The notes: generated by a model not told the origin, from the letters alone. Shown: positions 1-9,768, counted from the stretch's first letter. The stretch: 64,000 bases of DNA from Sulfurimonas sp. (GCF_026196735.1 NZ_JAPHUF010000012.1:310001-374000), one strand, 5' to 3'. Translations and numbers: made by a program.

Positions 1-590
1 TGACTTTGCTTGCGGGCGCATTGATGTTTTTTATATTTTTTATTTTTACAGCAGAACACAGAATACTTCGTATAAAATCTTGGTGGGCGCTGGCACAAAA
101 CAGTGTTTTGGAACTTTTACCGGCCTCAATCGCTGAACAGTTAAGAGTTCCGACAGTAGAAGAACCATATCAAATAGGACACTCACTAAATGCAATTCAT
201 AACGGTGGTTTCTTTGGCACAGGTATTTCAAACGGAACTTTTAAACTTGGTTTTTTAAGTGAAGTCCATACAGATTTTGTTTTAGCAGGTTTAGCTGAAG
301 AGTTTGGATTTATTGGAGTTTCGTTTGTTGTTTTTATATTTTTGTGGATGCTTCAAAGAATATTTAAAATAGCAAACCGTGTGGAAAATTCTTCACTTTA
401 CCTCTTTAGTATCGGTGTTGGACTTTTACTCTCATTTTCATTTTTGGTTAATGCTTATGGAATTAGTGGGATTACCCCCATAAAAGGGATATCAGTTCCA
501 TTTTTAAGCTACGGCGGCTCATCTATAATAGCTGCTTCAATCGGAGTCGGCATGGTCTTGATGGCATCAAAAAAAGCGAAGATGGATTGA
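1..590 (+). CDS. ftsW: FtsW, septal peptidoglycan polymerase (3' part only)
   Basis: The gene is open at the left edge, so the true start lies outside the window; the reading frame runs through position 3. About 195 C-terminal residues are visible, with several membrane segments and the SEDS-family signature near the end (LSYGGSSII), followed by a short basic tail. SEDS proteins are lipid II polymerases working with a class B PBP; FtsW is the divisome member. I prefer FtsW over RodA because murG follows one base after the stop, the usual division/cell-wall arrangement. The FtsW/RodA distinction is inference from context. Confidence 0.85.
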   Translation, partial: TLLAGALMFFIFFIFTAEHRILRIKSWWALAQNSVLELLPASIAEQLRVPTVEEPYQIGHSLNAIHNGGFFGTGISNGTFKLGFLSEVHTDFVLAGLAEEFGFIGVSFVVFIFLWMLQRIFKIANRVENSSLYLFSIGVGLLLSFSFLVNAYGISGITPIKGISVPFLSYGGSSIIAASIGVGMVLMASKKAKMD

Positions 591-591
591 T

Positions 592-1614
592 ATGAAGTTA
601 TGTATTACAGGCGGTGGAACAGGCGGTCATTTGATGATAGCAGAAGCGTTGGTAGAAGCTGGGGTAAATGATGGGCATGAAGTGATATTTATAGGCTCAA
701 CCAGCGGACAAGATAGAAAATACTTCCAAGAACACAGCGCTTTTTCACATGTATATTTTTTAGAAACTACAGGCGTAGTAAACCAAAAAGGATTTGGTAA
801 ACTAAAAGCACTGTATAAAGTTTTTAAAGCCTTTTTCATCTCAAGAGCTATCTTGAAAAAACATAAAATTGTGGCGACTTACAGTGTTGGTGGTTTCTCT
901 GCTGCTGCGGCATCAATGGCGAGTTTGAGCAGGTTTATCCCTCTTTTTATGCATGAACAAAATGCCGTAATTGGAAAATTAAACTCAATACTAAAACCAT
1001 TTTCTACAAGATTTATATCCGCTTATGATAAGAACTCGCCTATAAAAGGTTATCCGCTAAAAGAAGAGTTTTTTGCAAACGCCAGAGTTAGAAAAGAACT
1101 AAAAACTATCATATTTCTTGGCGGTTCTCATGGAGCCAAGGCTATTAATGATTTAGCTTTGAGTGTTGCTAAAGAGCTTAAAGATTTGGGCATTAAAATT
1201 ATTCATCAAACCGGTGAAAAAGATTTTCAAAGAGTAAAAAAAGAGTATGAAGCCTTAGATGTACATGTAGAACTTTACGCCTTTACAAAAGAGCTGCATA
1301 CTTTAATAAGCAGTGCTGATTTGGCAGTAAGCCGTGCAGGAGCAAGTACACTTTGGGAACTTTGTGCAAACGGATTACCGGCTCTTTTTATCCCATATCC
1401 ATATGCCGCAGCAGATCATCAGTTTTACAATGCAAGATTTATAGTTGATAATAACCTTGGCTGGTGTGAGAGAGAAAGTGAAGATTTAAAAGCTAAACTA
1501 ATTTCTATTTTAAATGAAGAACTTGAAGATAAGAGCAGGGCACTTTTAGAGTACGCTAACAAAGATGTAGCTAAAAAGATGATTCAAGATGTGCAAAAGG
1601 TTATAAATGATTAG
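592..1614 (+). CDS. murG: MurG, lipid I GlcNAc transferase
   Basis: 340 residues, normal for MurG. The enzyme transfers GlcNAc from UDP-GlcNAc to lipid I on the cytoplasmic membrane face to make lipid II. The N-terminal glycine loop GGGTGGH sits at residues 7-13, a second glycine-rich loop GGSHGAKAIND near residue 177, and the C-terminal UDP-GlcNAc site contains SRAGASTLWEL. It starts one base after the ftsW stop, so the two are translationally coupled; the next gene overlaps its end by 8 bases. Family assignment is firm. Confidence 0.97.
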   Translation: MKLCITGGGTGGHLMIAEALVEAGVNDGHEVIFIGSTSGQDRKYFQEHSAFSHVYFLETTGVVNQKGFGKLKALYKVFKAFFISRAILKKHKIVATYSVGGFSAAAASMASLSRFIPLFMHEQNAVIGKLNSILKPFSTRFISAYDKNSPIKGYPLKEEFFANARVRKELKTIIFLGGSHGAKAINDLALSVAKELKDLGIKIIHQTGEKDFQRVKKEYEALDVHVELYAFTKELHTLISSADLAVSRAGASTLWELCANGLPALFIPYPYAAADHQFYNARFIVDNNLGWCERESEDLKAKLISILNEELEDKSRALLEYANKDVAKKMIQDVQKVIND

Positions 1615-2209
1615 AGAATTAGCACAAGACTTGGTAGATTTGATATTTGAGTGGGGTTATTTGGGCATCTTTTTGCTTATGACGGTTGAGAGTTCATTTA
1701 TACCATTCCCAAGCGAAGTAGTCCTTGTTCCGGCTGGCTACTTAGCATCTAAAGGTGACATGAGCATTAGTATGATAATGGCCAGTGCATTGGGTGGGTC
1801 TATGGTTGGAGCTTTAATAAACTACTACTTAGCTCTTAGTCTTGGAAGAAGAGTTCTTGCCAAATATGGAAAATATTTTTTTATAAAAGAGAATGCTTTA
1901 GATAAGATGGACAGCTACTTTGCCAAGCATGGACATATCTCTACTTTTATAGGAAGGCTAATTCCCGGAATCCGTCAGCTTATCTCAATACCCGCAGGGC
2001 TTGCTCGAATGAATTTGGCGGTGTTTTCTACATACACTGCGCTTGGAGCAGGACTTTGGGCTTTGATTCTCGTAATGCTTGGATATTTTATAGGCGAAAA
2101 TGAAGAACTTATTAGTATGTACTTAAAACAGATAACTATAACTGTGCTTATTGCCTTAGTTTTATTGGCTTCTTGGTATTATAGTGTTCAAAAAAGAAAA
2201 AAAGGATAA
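1607..2209 (+). CDS. DedA family membrane protein
   Basis: 200 residues with several hydrophobic segments and the DedA/SNARE-associated signature: an early ESSFIPFPSE motif followed by a central FIGRLIPGIRQLISIPAG segment. DedA proteins are re-entrant-loop membrane proteins, members of which flip undecaprenyl phosphate or phospholipids. Its overlap with murG suggests a lipid-carrier role here, but that is inference. The start ATG overlaps the murG end, pointing to coupled translation. Confidence 0.9.
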   Translation: MIRELAQDLVDLIFEWGYLGIFLLMTVESSFIPFPSEVVLVPAGYLASKGDMSISMIMASALGGSMVGALINYYLALSLGRRVLAKYGKYFFIKENALDKMDSYFAKHGHISTFIGRLIPGIRQLISIPAGLARMNLAVFSTYTALGAGLWALILVMLGYFIGENEELISMYLKQITITVLIALVLLASWYYSVQKRKKG

Positions 2210-2214
2210 AATAA

Positions 2215-2679
2215 ATGAGCCATCTAAATGAAATGTTTAATGCAGGGTTTTTAGGCACTCGTGCTCCGGTTTTTATGGATATAGTGACACTCATAGTTGC
2301 GCTATTGCCTCTTTTGGTAGCCGGTGCAATATCGCTAGCCAGAAACAAACATTATAAAGCTCACTCATATATTCAAATATTTATATTTGCTTTTTCTGTT
2401 ATTGTTCTTTCATATTTTGAGTATGGCGTAAGACTTAGCGGTGGCTTTGATGCTTTTATGCACGAGAGTTCAGTCTCTTACAGTTATGCATTTATGGTTT
2501 TAATTTTTCATATAGCTATCTCAATAATTACATTGATAATTTGGGCGGCTGCTATCTTTAGAGCCAAAAAAATGATACAATCTTATACACATAGAAAAGT
2601 GGGTCTGATTACATTTGCTGGAGTTGTACTGACTTCACTGACAGGGATATGGGTCTATTTTTTAATGTTTGTATATTAG
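2215..2679 (+). CDS. DUF420-like small membrane protein
   Basis: 154 residues with about four predicted membrane helices and histidines near helix ends (NKHYKAH, MHESS, IFHIAIS, YTHRKVG). The pattern resembles DUF420 proteins, which are often near haem-copper oxidase or cytochrome genes. It begins 5 bases after the DedA gene and is followed by a b-type cytochrome, so a respiratory-membrane role is plausible. No enzyme function can be read from the sequence. Confidence 0.7.
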   Translation: MSHLNEMFNAGFLGTRAPVFMDIVTLIVALLPLLVAGAISLARNKHYKAHSYIQIFIFAFSVIVLSYFEYGVRLSGGFDAFMHESSVSYSYAFMVLIFHIAISIITLIIWAAAIFRAKKMIQSYTHRKVGLITFAGVVLTSLTGIWVYFLMFVY

Positions 2680-2729
2680 GCATAGTCCACTAAAGAGAGC
2701 TTGTAATTAAGCTAAACAAAGGAGTTAAG

Positions 2730-3305
2730 ATGAAATACACAATTCAGTTTAGAATTTGGCACTGGCTAAATGCAATCGTAATTTTAGGTTTATTAGCTAC
2801 TTTCTTTTTGAGAAAAACATTTCTTTCTTGGAGAACAAACTCTGAGATATTGATGACAAAACTCTCAGAGGTTGGTATAGAAATAACGGCTGAACAAGCA
2901 AAAATGCTTGCAAAAGCTGTTCGTGCCGGTATGTGGGAGTGGCATATCATATTCGGGTATGCACTTGCATTTTTAGTACTTTATAGAATTTATCTATTTT
3001 TTGCAGACACAAGTGAAAAGGTAAATTTTGACTCTTTAGATATGCACCATAAAGCTGTTAAAATATCTTACTATCTTTTTTATGCAATATTGCTGTTTAT
3101 GACTGTAAGCGGTCTAGGGATACACTTCTATCAAGAGTTGGGCATGAGTAAAGATTTTGCAGGAAGCATTAAAGATATACATGAAAATGTTGCTTATGTG
3201 GTTGCTGTTTTTGTTCCTCTTCATATTGCAGGCACATTTGTTGCAGATGCAACGGACGAAAAAGGTCTTGTATCTACTATGATACACGGCAAAAAAATAG
3301 ATTAA
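2730..3305 (+). CDS. Cytochrome b561-like membrane protein
   Basis: 191 residues, four-helix haem-b protein type. Likely haem ligands are in the RIWHWLNA segment of helix 1, the WEWHIIFGY segment, DIHENVAY and the final PLHIAG helix, the spacing seen in Ni/Fe-hydrogenase-type cytochrome b subunits and CybB proteins. A good Shine-Dalgarno (AAAGGAG) stands 6 bases before the ATG. No hydrogenase gene is adjacent, so the electron partner is unknown. Probably a quinone-linked electron carrier. Confidence 0.82.
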   Translation: MKYTIQFRIWHWLNAIVILGLLATFFLRKTFLSWRTNSEILMTKLSEVGIEITAEQAKMLAKAVRAGMWEWHIIFGYALAFLVLYRIYLFFADTSEKVNFDSLDMHHKAVKISYYLFYAILLFMTVSGLGIHFYQELGMSKDFAGSIKDIHENVAYVVAVFVPLHIAGTFVADATDEKGLVSTMIHGKKID

Positions 3306-3328
3306 AGCAAATTAAGGAAAATGTGTAA

Positions 3329-3793
3329 ATGATAAAAATAGATGAAAAAGCTCCAGAGTTTTGTCTGCCAAACCAAGATGATGTAGAAATATGTCTGAGA
3401 GATTTAAAGGGTAAGTGGATAGTTTTATATTTTTATCCTAAAGACAACACTCCTGGTTGTACAACAGAGGCTTGTGAGTTTACAGAGGCTCTGCCTGATT
3501 TTAATGACCTTGATGCAATCATACTTGGTGTAAGCGCAGACAGCACAAAAAAGCATCGTAATTTTATAGAAAAAAAAGAGTTGGGTATCACGCTTTTAAG
3601 TGATGAGTCAACTAATATGATGCAAGAGTATGGCGTGTGGCAGTTAAAGAAAAACTATGGAAAAGAGTATATGGGAATCGTTCGTACAACACTGATTATA
3701 AATCCAGAAGGTATTGTAAAAGCTGTCTTTGAAAAAGTCAGAGTTAAAGATCATGTAGCAAATGTTAAAGCAAAATTACAAGAGTTAAAGTAA
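3329..3793 (+). CDS. bcp: Thiol peroxidase, Bcp/PrxQ type
   Basis: 154 residues, typical length for Bcp. The motif TPGCTTEACEFT carries the peroxidatic Cys44 and resolving Cys49 spaced by four residues, the arrangement of atypical 2-Cys PrxQ enzymes that reduce hydroperoxides with thioredoxin. It lies 23 bases after the cytochrome b gene with an AAGGAAA ribosome site. A long hairpin follows immediately, between it and the convergent porin gene. Confidence 0.95.
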   Translation: MIKIDEKAPEFCLPNQDDVEICLRDLKGKWIVLYFYPKDNTPGCTTEACEFTEALPDFNDLDAIILGVSADSTKKHRNFIEKKELGITLLSDESTNMMQEYGVWQLKKNYGKEYMGIVRTTLIINPEGIVKAVFEKVRVKDHVANVKAKLQELK

Positions 3794-3800
3794 GAAGTTA

Positions 3801-3833
3801 TATCTACATGTAGAAAATTTCTACATGTAGATA
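3801..3833. terminator. Long hairpin between convergent genes
   Basis: Two 16-base arms (TATCTACATGTAGAAA and its exact complement) flank one central base. Each arm contains the palindrome CTACATGTAG. The hairpin sits between the stops of the convergent bcp and porin genes, so it probably ends transcription from both sides. There is no strong T-run on either strand, so intrinsic termination is likely but not certain. Confidence 0.7.
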
Positions 3834-3847
3834 CCAATAGTTTAAGA

Positions 3848-5464
3848 TTAGTATCTGTATCTGATATATAGACGAATATCTTGAGCTGTATCTACATAGT
3901 TAGCAGCATTACCACCCATCGAGCTATTAATTAAAAATGGTGTTCCTGAACCAGTACTTCCATCAGCAGATCCGCCAAAGAATCCATTACTTCCGCTATA
4001 TTTATAATCAATATATGTATAACGAAGCTGCATAGATAAAATGTCATCTACCAAGTACTCAGTCATATAAGCCTCATAAGCATCACCGCGAGCAGCTAGT
4101 TTTGAACCTATGTTTGTATCTTCACCATAAGTTATACTTCTCCAGTATTTACTACCGTGATTGTACTCAAGTCCCCATCTACCGTCTTCTGTAAGAAGTG
4201 AAGGAAATTGTGTACCTATCCAGTATGATGTACCAGTTTCTGTTTCAGTAGAACCAAGCATTGCCATTCCATCTTTAGGATTAGTAACACTTGCTGCACC
4301 ACTAATAAAGAAAGTAGTATCATCTAGGAAATCGCTGATTTCATTACCTATACCATTTATAGAAAAATAAGCAGTTACACTATGCATACCGCCGACTGTA
4401 TCAAAACCAGCAGAGTAGTCATTAGGATTTTTAACATCTATAAGATTGTCTGCATAGTAGTAGAGTGCAGAAAATTTATATTGTCTGTCGTCATATGGTG
4501 TAAAGATAAGACCTGCAATGTCCATATCCGGATTAGCATTAGCGTCATTATCAGCATAAGGAGTTCCTGCAAACTTCGGAGCAGCGTTACTCATACCGCG
4601 ACCAAGACAAAGCTTAACAGATGTTCCCCACTCTTTATTTAGAGTAAACTGTGAACTAAGACCGTCAAACTCAACATTGATTGAATGTCCTAATGGAGAG
4701 TTAGGTTTGTCATCATCTCTAAGATTTACAAGATGACCACCAGTTGATGGACGACGACCAATACTGAATGTCCAAGGAACATCTAGACCCATAAATTCTT
4801 GTTCTTGCCATAGGAAATAAGCTGAACGAACTCTGATTTGATCATCATAAGCATTTTCGTTTGCTATCCAGTCAAAACCGTCAAGCGACGCATTTGTACC
4901 AGATGTACCTGAACGAGCTCCAAAAGCTTTATTGTAAGCAAGTTGACCTATAAAAGATAAGTTGTTTGTCGCTTTATAGCCCATATCTATCCAGAGTCTG
5001 TTTGTCATAAAACCATTGTTTTTAGCTTCACTTCCATCAGCCATCTCATAGTTTATATTTTCTATCGCAAATCTATAGTCAACTTTAAACTTCAAATGAG
5101 AACCAGATGTTCTTCTGTTAAGCTCAGAAACTGTCTCTTCAAGGTCAGAGATTCGCTCTTCATCAGAAATAATGTCTTCACCATCTTCCTCATCTTCATC
5201 TTCATCCTCTTCAACAGAAGCAACAGTTCTTACAGCATCCTCATCATCGGAGCTCTCTTGATCAGATGCTTCTTCTTCCTCATCCCCTTCTTCTTCCTCG
5301 TCTGCAGGTGCAGCAATTTTAGAAGATTTTAGTGCAGCAATCTCTTGCCTTAACTGATTCATCTCTCTTTCCATAGCTTCAAAGCGTTCAAGCATCGACT
5401 GTGCATTTAAGTTAGTGCTTAAAAGTGCAGCAGCTGCCAAAGATAGCAGTAGTGGTTTATTCAT
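3848..5464 (-). CDS. Outer-membrane porin, DUF3373 family
   Basis: 538 residues. A signal peptide (hydrophobic core LLLSLAAAALLS, cleavage near LNAQS) is followed by a coiled coil with MEREMNQLRQEI, then a strongly acidic linker (residues about 50-105), a second short coiled coil, and a long beta-strand-rich barrel ending in aromatic RYRY, as expected for Bam-dependent insertion. The domain order and ending match the DUF3373 porin-like proteins common in Campylobacterota. The N-terminal coiled coil may contact peptidoglycan or form trimers (inference). The substrate cannot be read. Confidence 0.85.
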   Translation of the reverse strand: MNKPLLLSLAAAALLSTNLNAQSMLERFEAMEREMNQLRQEIAALKSSKIAAPADEEEEGDEEEEASDQESSDDEDAVRTVASVEEDEDEDEEDGEDIISDEERISDLEETVSELNRRTSGSHLKFKVDYRFAIENINYEMADGSEAKNNGFMTNRLWIDMGYKATNNLSFIGQLAYNKAFGARSGTSGTNASLDGFDWIANENAYDDQIRVRSAYFLWQEQEFMGLDVPWTFSIGRRPSTGGHLVNLRDDDKPNSPLGHSINVEFDGLSSQFTLNKEWGTSVKLCLGRGMSNAAPKFAGTPYADNDANANPDMDIAGLIFTPYDDRQYKFSALYYYADNLIDVKNPNDYSAGFDTVGGMHSVTAYFSINGIGNEISDFLDDTTFFISGAASVTNPKDGMAMLGSTETETGTSYWIGTQFPSLLTEDGRWGLEYNHGSKYWRSITYGEDTNIGSKLAARGDAYEAYMTEYLVDDILSMQLRYTYIDYKYSGSNGFFGGSADGSTGSGTPFLINSSMGGNAANYVDTAQDIRLYIRYRY

Positions 5465-5656
5465 TTAAATCCCTTTTTTTATAATTAAAGCATTGTTTAG
5501 TAATATAATACTTTTTTATAAGTTGTGTATAACTATACCAAGAATATATAAAACTTATTTTAAATTGTGATAATTTTATAATAAATAAATATATATGTGT
5601 TTATAGTGTTACTTGTATGTGTAGTCATAAAAAGCTTAATTTAAATATATTTTGAG

Positions 5657-5819
5657 TATAATTCGCGGATTTTTCTTTACTGCAGTCGTAGAATATGAAA
5701 ACATTAACAGATTATGTCAAAAGTTAGTGCAACTCTCTTTTTTAAGAGATGTTTGTTCGACATTCTCAAAGCTAACTAACAAAACTCTGGCTTGAAAAAA
5801 CAGCCTTTAAGGATTACCT
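5657..5819 (+). promoter_or_regulatory. rpsB promoter and structured 5' leader
   Basis: A TATAAT box at 5657-5662 is followed by a leader of about 150 bases before rpsB. It contains an outer stem AGTTAG/CTAACT (5722-5727 with 5772-5777) enclosing a CTCTT/AAGAG hairpin (5735-5748), and a GGCT/AGCC hairpin just before the AAGGAT ribosome site. rpsB leaders bound by S2 are known in other bacteria; autoregulation here is inference. The rest of the 5465-5819 gap is AT-rich and should also hold the porin promoter on the minus strand; no ORF is seen in it. Confidence 0.5.
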
Positions 5820-6614
5820 ATGGTAACTATGAAAGACCTATTGGAATGTGGTGTACACTTTGGACACCAAACTCGTCGTTGGAACCCGAAAATGAAAAAA
5901 TACATCTTTGGTGTTCGTAAAAATATCTATATTATAGATTTACAAAAAACTCTTCGTTACTTCCGCAACACTTACCAAATCGTTGTTGATGCAGCTGCTG
6001 AAGGACATACAGTTCTTTTTGTCGGTACTAAAAAACAAGCTCGTAACTCTGTAAGAGATGCAGCAATAGCTTGTGGTATGCCATATGTAGATAACAGATG
6101 GTTAGGTGGTATGCTTACTAACTTCCCAACTATTCAAAAATCTATTCGTAAACTTGATATCATTACTGAGATGCAAGAAAATGGTCAAATCGATCTTTTA
6201 ACTAAAAAAGAAGCTTTAATGCTTTCAAGAAAAAAAGAGAAACTTGATCAATATTTCGGTGGTATCCGTAATATGAAAAAACTTCCTGATATGCTTTTCG
6301 TTGTTGATGCAGTAAAAGAGCACATTGCTGTTTTAGAAGCTAGATGTTTAGGTATTCCGGTTGTAGCTCCATTAGATACTAACTGTGACCCGGATTTAAT
6401 CACTTACCCAATTCCTGGTAATGATGATGCAATCCGTTCAATTCAACTTTTTTGTCGTGAAATGACAGAGGCTATCAACGAAGGTAAAGCTCTTAGAGAT
6501 GCACCTGCTGAAGAAGAGCAAGTTGAAGAAGTAGCAGCAACTGAAGAAGCTCCAGCAGCAGAAGAAACAGTAGTTTCTACAGAAGAAGCTCCAGCAGCAA
6601 CAGAGGAAGTATAA
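5820..6614 (+). CDS. rpsB: 30S ribosomal protein S2
   Basis: 264 residues with the S2 hallmarks: N-terminal [19 protein letters not shown], the [12 protein letters not shown] segment and [12 protein letters not shown]. The last 35 residues form an Ala/Glu tail that is not part of the core fold and holds a repeated EEAPAA unit encoded by a short direct repeat. ATG 5820 lies close behind AAGGAT; the ATG at 5829 is an alternative. It is followed two bases later by tsf, the usual rpsB-tsf operon. Confidence 0.98.
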   Translation: MVTMKDLLECGVHFGHQTRRWNPKMKKYIFGVRKNIYIIDLQKTLRYFRNTYQIVVDAAAEGHTVLFVGTKKQARNSVRDAAIACGMPYVDNRWLGGMLTNFPTIQKSIRKLDIITEMQENGQIDLLTKKEALMLSRKKEKLDQYFGGIRNMKKLPDMLFVVDAVKEHIAVLEARCLGIPVVAPLDTNCDPDLITYPIPGNDDAIRSIQLFCREMTEAINEGKALRDAPAEEEQVEEVAATEEAPAAEETVVSTEEAPAATEEV

Positions 6615-6616
6615 TC

Positions 6617-7669
6617 ATGGCAGTTACAGCAGCACAAGTAAAAGAATTACGCGCAGCTACTGATGCGCCAATGATGGACTGTAAAAAAGCTCTTGTTGAA
6701 AATGACGGAGATATGGCTAAAGCTACTGAGTGGTTAAAAGAACGCGGTATTGCTAAAGCAGCTAAAAAAGCTGATAGAGTTGCTGCTGAGGGTCTTGTTG
6801 GTTTTAAAATAGCTGATGACTTTTCTCAAGCTACAGTAGTTGAGATTAACTCTGAGACTGATTTTGTTGCTCAAAATGAAGGCTTTAAGAACTTGGTTTT
6901 AAAAACTACAGAAGAGATTTACAGCACTTCTCCTGCTGATGTTGAGTCTATCAAGTCAACAGAGTTTGGTTCATACTTTGCTGAGACAGTAGCTAAAATC
7001 GGTGAGAAAATCGACATCCGTCGTTTTGCTACACTTAAAGCTGATGATGATACTGTTGCTCTTAATGGATATATTCACTCAAACAACCGTATTGCGGTTA
7101 TCGTTTTAGCTAAATGTGATAGCGCTAAAACAGCTGAAGGAATGAAACCGTTTTTGAAAAATGTTGCTATGCATGCATCTGCAATGAAGCCAACAACTCT
7201 TTCATACAAAAATTTTGATCCTGAGTATGTTGAGTCTGAGACTAAAGGTAGAATTGAAGCTCTTAAAAAAGAGAATGAAGAACTATCTCGTCTTAAAAAA
7301 CCTCTTAAAAATGTACCTCAGTACATATCTATGATGCAACTTACTGATGCAGTTATGGCTCAAGCTGAAGCTGATATCAAAGAGGCTTTAAAAGCTCAAG
7401 GTAAACCAGAGCAAATCTGGGACAAAATTGTTCCTGGACAAATAGCTCGTTTTATCCTTGATAATACACTACTAGACCAAGAACAAGCTCTTCTAGATCA
7501 ACAATATGTTTTAGATGACAAGTTGACTGTAGCTCAAGCTGTTCAGGCTGAAGCAAAAAAACTTGGCGGTTCTGCTGAGATTGTAGATTTCGTTCGCCTT
7601 GAAGTTGGTGAGGGAATCGAGAAAAAAGAAGACGACTTCGCTGCAGAAGTTGCTGCACAAATGGGTTAA
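6617..7669 (+). CDS. tsf: Elongation factor Ts
   Basis: 350 residues; the guanine exchange factor for EF-Tu. The N-terminal UBA-like domain has [16 protein letters not shown], followed by the EF-Tu-contact region around the conserved [10 protein letters not shown] (about residues 80-90). The length is above the E. coli protein (about 283) because of extra residues between the core subdomains, as in several Campylobacterota. Directly downstream of rpsB and followed by a hairpin. Confidence 0.97.
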   Translation: MAVTAAQVKELRAATDAPMMDCKKALVENDGDMAKATEWLKERGIAKAAKKADRVAAEGLVGFKIADDFSQATVVEINSETDFVAQNEGFKNLVLKTTEEIYSTSPADVESIKSTEFGSYFAETVAKIGEKIDIRRFATLKADDDTVALNGYIHSNNRIAVIVLAKCDSAKTAEGMKPFLKNVAMHASAMKPTTLSYKNFDPEYVESETKGRIEALKKENEELSRLKKPLKNVPQYISMMQLTDAVMAQAEADIKEALKAQGKPEQIWDKIVPGQIARFILDNTLLDQEQALLDQQYVLDDKLTVAQAVQAEAKKLGGSAEIVDFVRLEVGEGIEKKEDDFAAEVAAQMG

Positions 7670-7685
7670 GCTTTTAGCTTACCCA
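7662..7685 (+). terminator. Hairpin at the end of rpsB-tsf
   Basis: TGGGTTAAGC pairs with GCTTACCCA (one bulged T) around a TTTTA loop, overlapping the tsf stop codon. It is followed by AACCCCC rather than a clean T-run, so it may stop or slow transcription before the PAS gene. Confidence 0.5.
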
Positions 7686-7791
7686 ACCCCCTTTATAAAC
7701 TTTCACACCTCCAAAACAAAAATATTTTGCTATAATTGAGTCATTAAACATGAATATGCTTTATTTACTATTGTCATGTTAGAGGATGAAA

Positions 7792-8847
7792 ATGCAAACC
7801 ACTCAACTAGTTTTTGATGTAATAGACAAGATATCTTACCCCGTAATTTTACTAGAAGAAAATGAGAAAAAAGAGTGGTCTGAATCCTATATTAATCAGG
7901 CGATGGGGACTGTTTTAAAGCGTAAATCAGCCGATAAAGAGAAAAAAGTAGATTTGACAGATAGTGAAATCTCTCTTAAGAAGTTAATCGATAAGTATAA
8001 TGAACAAGAGCATAGGGACTCTTATACTCTTCATGATGTTGATATATTTGACGGGGTATATAATGTACATTTCAATCATAACCAGAAGCAGCTTTTAATT
8101 ATTTTTATGCAGATTCCAACAAAAGAACTTTTTAATAATATCACTTTTAATGACTTTAGCGGAGCATGTAATTCTATAATGATTGTTCTTGATAGCGGCG
8201 GAAATATTGTTGATACGAATGAGTATTTTTCAAATCTAGTAAAAATGAAAAAAGAGTTAGTTTTAGGAAAGAATTTTTTTGAAACTTTTATGCCTACATA
8301 TATAGATAAATTGAGCCCATATCTTAATGACATATTAACTAAAGATAGTTATTCTCAGCATTTTGTTACTCCACTCAAAGATTCAAATGGTAAAAACTAC
8401 CGAATAAATTGGCAGGTATCAAAAATTATTAAAGGCGAACAGACATATGTAATCGCTGTTGGGAGTGATATTACAAAGTTTATTGAGGAAAACAGCGATT
8501 TAAAACTCAAGCTTACAAGTATTAAAGTCGGATTCGATTATTTTCCTTTAGCTATTGGATATATGAATGCATCCGGTAAATTTATTACAACTAATCCACG
8601 CTTTAAAGAGATGTTTCATATTGAAGATTCAGACGAAAAAATAATGTTTGATCAGATAGCTCCTTTGGTAAAGCACCAATCATTTGAAAAAACAAAAGAG
8701 TATCTTGGGCTAATAAAAGAGATGAGTTATAATATTAAGTATGATGACAAAGGTAAAGAAGTAAATCTAAAAGTAGATATTCGGCTTTTAGCTTCAAAAA
8801 AAGCATCATCAAACTTCTATATTGTTGTTGTTCAAAAAATAAACTGA
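7792..8847 (+). CDS. PAS-domain protein without an output domain
   Basis: 351 residues from ATG 7792, chosen because AGAGG (7781-7785) gives good spacing; ATG 7786 would abut it. Three PAS-like regions are visible: a divergent one at about 10-110, one around IMIVLDSGGNIVDTNEYFSN (about 125-235), and one at LAIGYMNASGKFITTNPRFKE to the end. No kinase, GGDEF or methyl-accepting domain follows, so it is a stand-alone sensor or a protein-interaction module. Its own TATAAT box is at 7731-7736. It precedes the nuo operon, but a regulatory link is only a guess. Confidence 0.75.
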   Translation: MQTTQLVFDVIDKISYPVILLEENEKKEWSESYINQAMGTVLKRKSADKEKKVDLTDSEISLKKLIDKYNEQEHRDSYTLHDVDIFDGVYNVHFNHNQKQLLIIFMQIPTKELFNNITFNDFSGACNSIMIVLDSGGNIVDTNEYFSNLVKMKKELVLGKNFFETFMPTYIDKLSPYLNDILTKDSYSQHFVTPLKDSNGKNYRINWQVSKIIKGEQTYVIAVGSDITKFIEENSDLKLKLTSIKVGFDYFPLAIGYMNASGKFITTNPRFKEMFHIEDSDEKIMFDQIAPLVKHQSFEKTKEYLGLIKEMSYNIKYDDKGKEVNLKVDIRLLASKKASSNFYIVVVQKIN

Positions 8848-8867
8848 TGATTTTTTAAAAATTGTTA

Positions 8868-8873
8868 TATAAT
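8868..8873 (+). promoter_or_regulatory. Promoter -10 box of the nuo operon
   Basis: TATAAT in the gap after the PAS gene, with an A/T-rich upstream region and no -35 consensus. The predicted start of transcription is near 8880, immediately before the AAGAGGGG ribosome site of nuoA, so the leader would be very short. Confidence 0.5.
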
Positions 8874-8896
8874 TTTCTAATAAGAGGGGTTGATAA

Positions 8897-9259
8897 TTGA
8901 ATTATAATTTTTATTTACCATTGACTATCATACTTTTATTGGCTGTTATTATCCCATTTTTGTTTCATTTGAGCCGTTATATCGGTGAAAAAACAAAGCA
9001 TAATACATCTATAAATGAAACATATGAGAGCGGTGTCAAAAAGACATACAAAGACAGCTTTGAGCGTTTTAACATTAAATATTATCTTGTTGCCATTATA
9101 TTTGTACTGTTTGATGTTGAGATTCTTTTTATGTTCCCGTGGGCAGTAACACTGAGAGAGACAAACCTTCTGGGTCTCTTTGAAATGTTTACATTTATGT
9201 TTTTTCTTTTAGCCGGACTTATATATATTTATAAAAAGGGTGCTCTAAAATGGGATTAG
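8897..9259 (+). CDS. nuoA: NADH dehydrogenase I subunit A
   Basis: 120 residues with three membrane helices; a small subunit of the complex I membrane arm. Conserved features are YESGV in the loop after helix 1 and the [12 protein letters not shown] helix with its acidic residues. The start is a TTG at 8897 behind AAGAGGGG; there is no in-frame ATG nearby. It overlaps nuoB by 10 bases. Confidence 0.95.
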   Translation: MNYNFYLPLTIILLLAVIIPFLFHLSRYIGEKTKHNTSINETYESGVKKTYKDSFERFNIKYYLVAIIFVLFDVEILFMFPWAVTLRETNLLGLFEMFTFMFFLLAGLIYIYKKGALKWD

Positions 9260-9768
9260 CAGAGCCTGGGTTACCGTTAGACACCGCAATAGTTACTAAG
9301 CTTGAAGAGGCGATTGGATGGGCAAGAGAATCCTCGCTTTGGCCTATGATATTTGGAACGGCATGTTGCGCAATAGAGTTTATGAGTGTGGCTGCGAGCA
9401 AATACGATATTTCACGCTTTGGTGCAGAAGTTGTCAGATTTTCTCCTCGTCAGGCTGATTTGCTGATAGTTGCCGGGACTGTGACCTACAAGCAAGGGCC
9501 GATTTTAAAACAGATTTATGACCAGATGAGCGAACCAAAGTGGGTTATAAGTATGGGTGCGTGTGCAAGCAGCGGTGGTTTTTATGATAACTATTCAACT
9601 ATGCAGGGAATTGATAAGATTATTCCGGTTGATTTGTATGTCGGTGGTTGTCCGCCAAGACCAGAAGCATTGCTTGATGCACTTTTAACTCTCCAAGCAG
9701 ATGTTAAAACAAATAAATACAATCCAGATAGACACAAAGATTTTAAGGGCTTGCTAGACAATGTCTAA
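9250..9768 (+). CDS. nuoB: NADH dehydrogenase I subunit B
   Basis: 172 residues. NuoB carries cluster N2, the last iron-sulfur centre before quinone. The ligands are visible: [10 protein letters not shown] (tandem cysteines), [14 protein letters not shown] and [11 protein letters not shown]. It overlaps both nuoA and nuoCD. Family assignment is certain. Confidence 0.97.
   Translation: MGLAEPGLPLDTAIVTKLEEAIGWARESSLWPMIFGTACCAIEFMSVAASKYDISRFGAEVVRFSPRQADLLIVAGTVTYKQGPILKQIYDQMSEPKWVISMGACASSGGFYDNYSTMQGIDKIIPVDLYVGGCPPRPEALLDALLTLQADVKTNKYNPDRHKDFKGLLDNV

Noticed and set aside
4382-4642. 86-codon frame inside the porin gene, opposite strand
   Set aside because: Shadow of a clear porin gene; composition is an artefact of the barrel codons.
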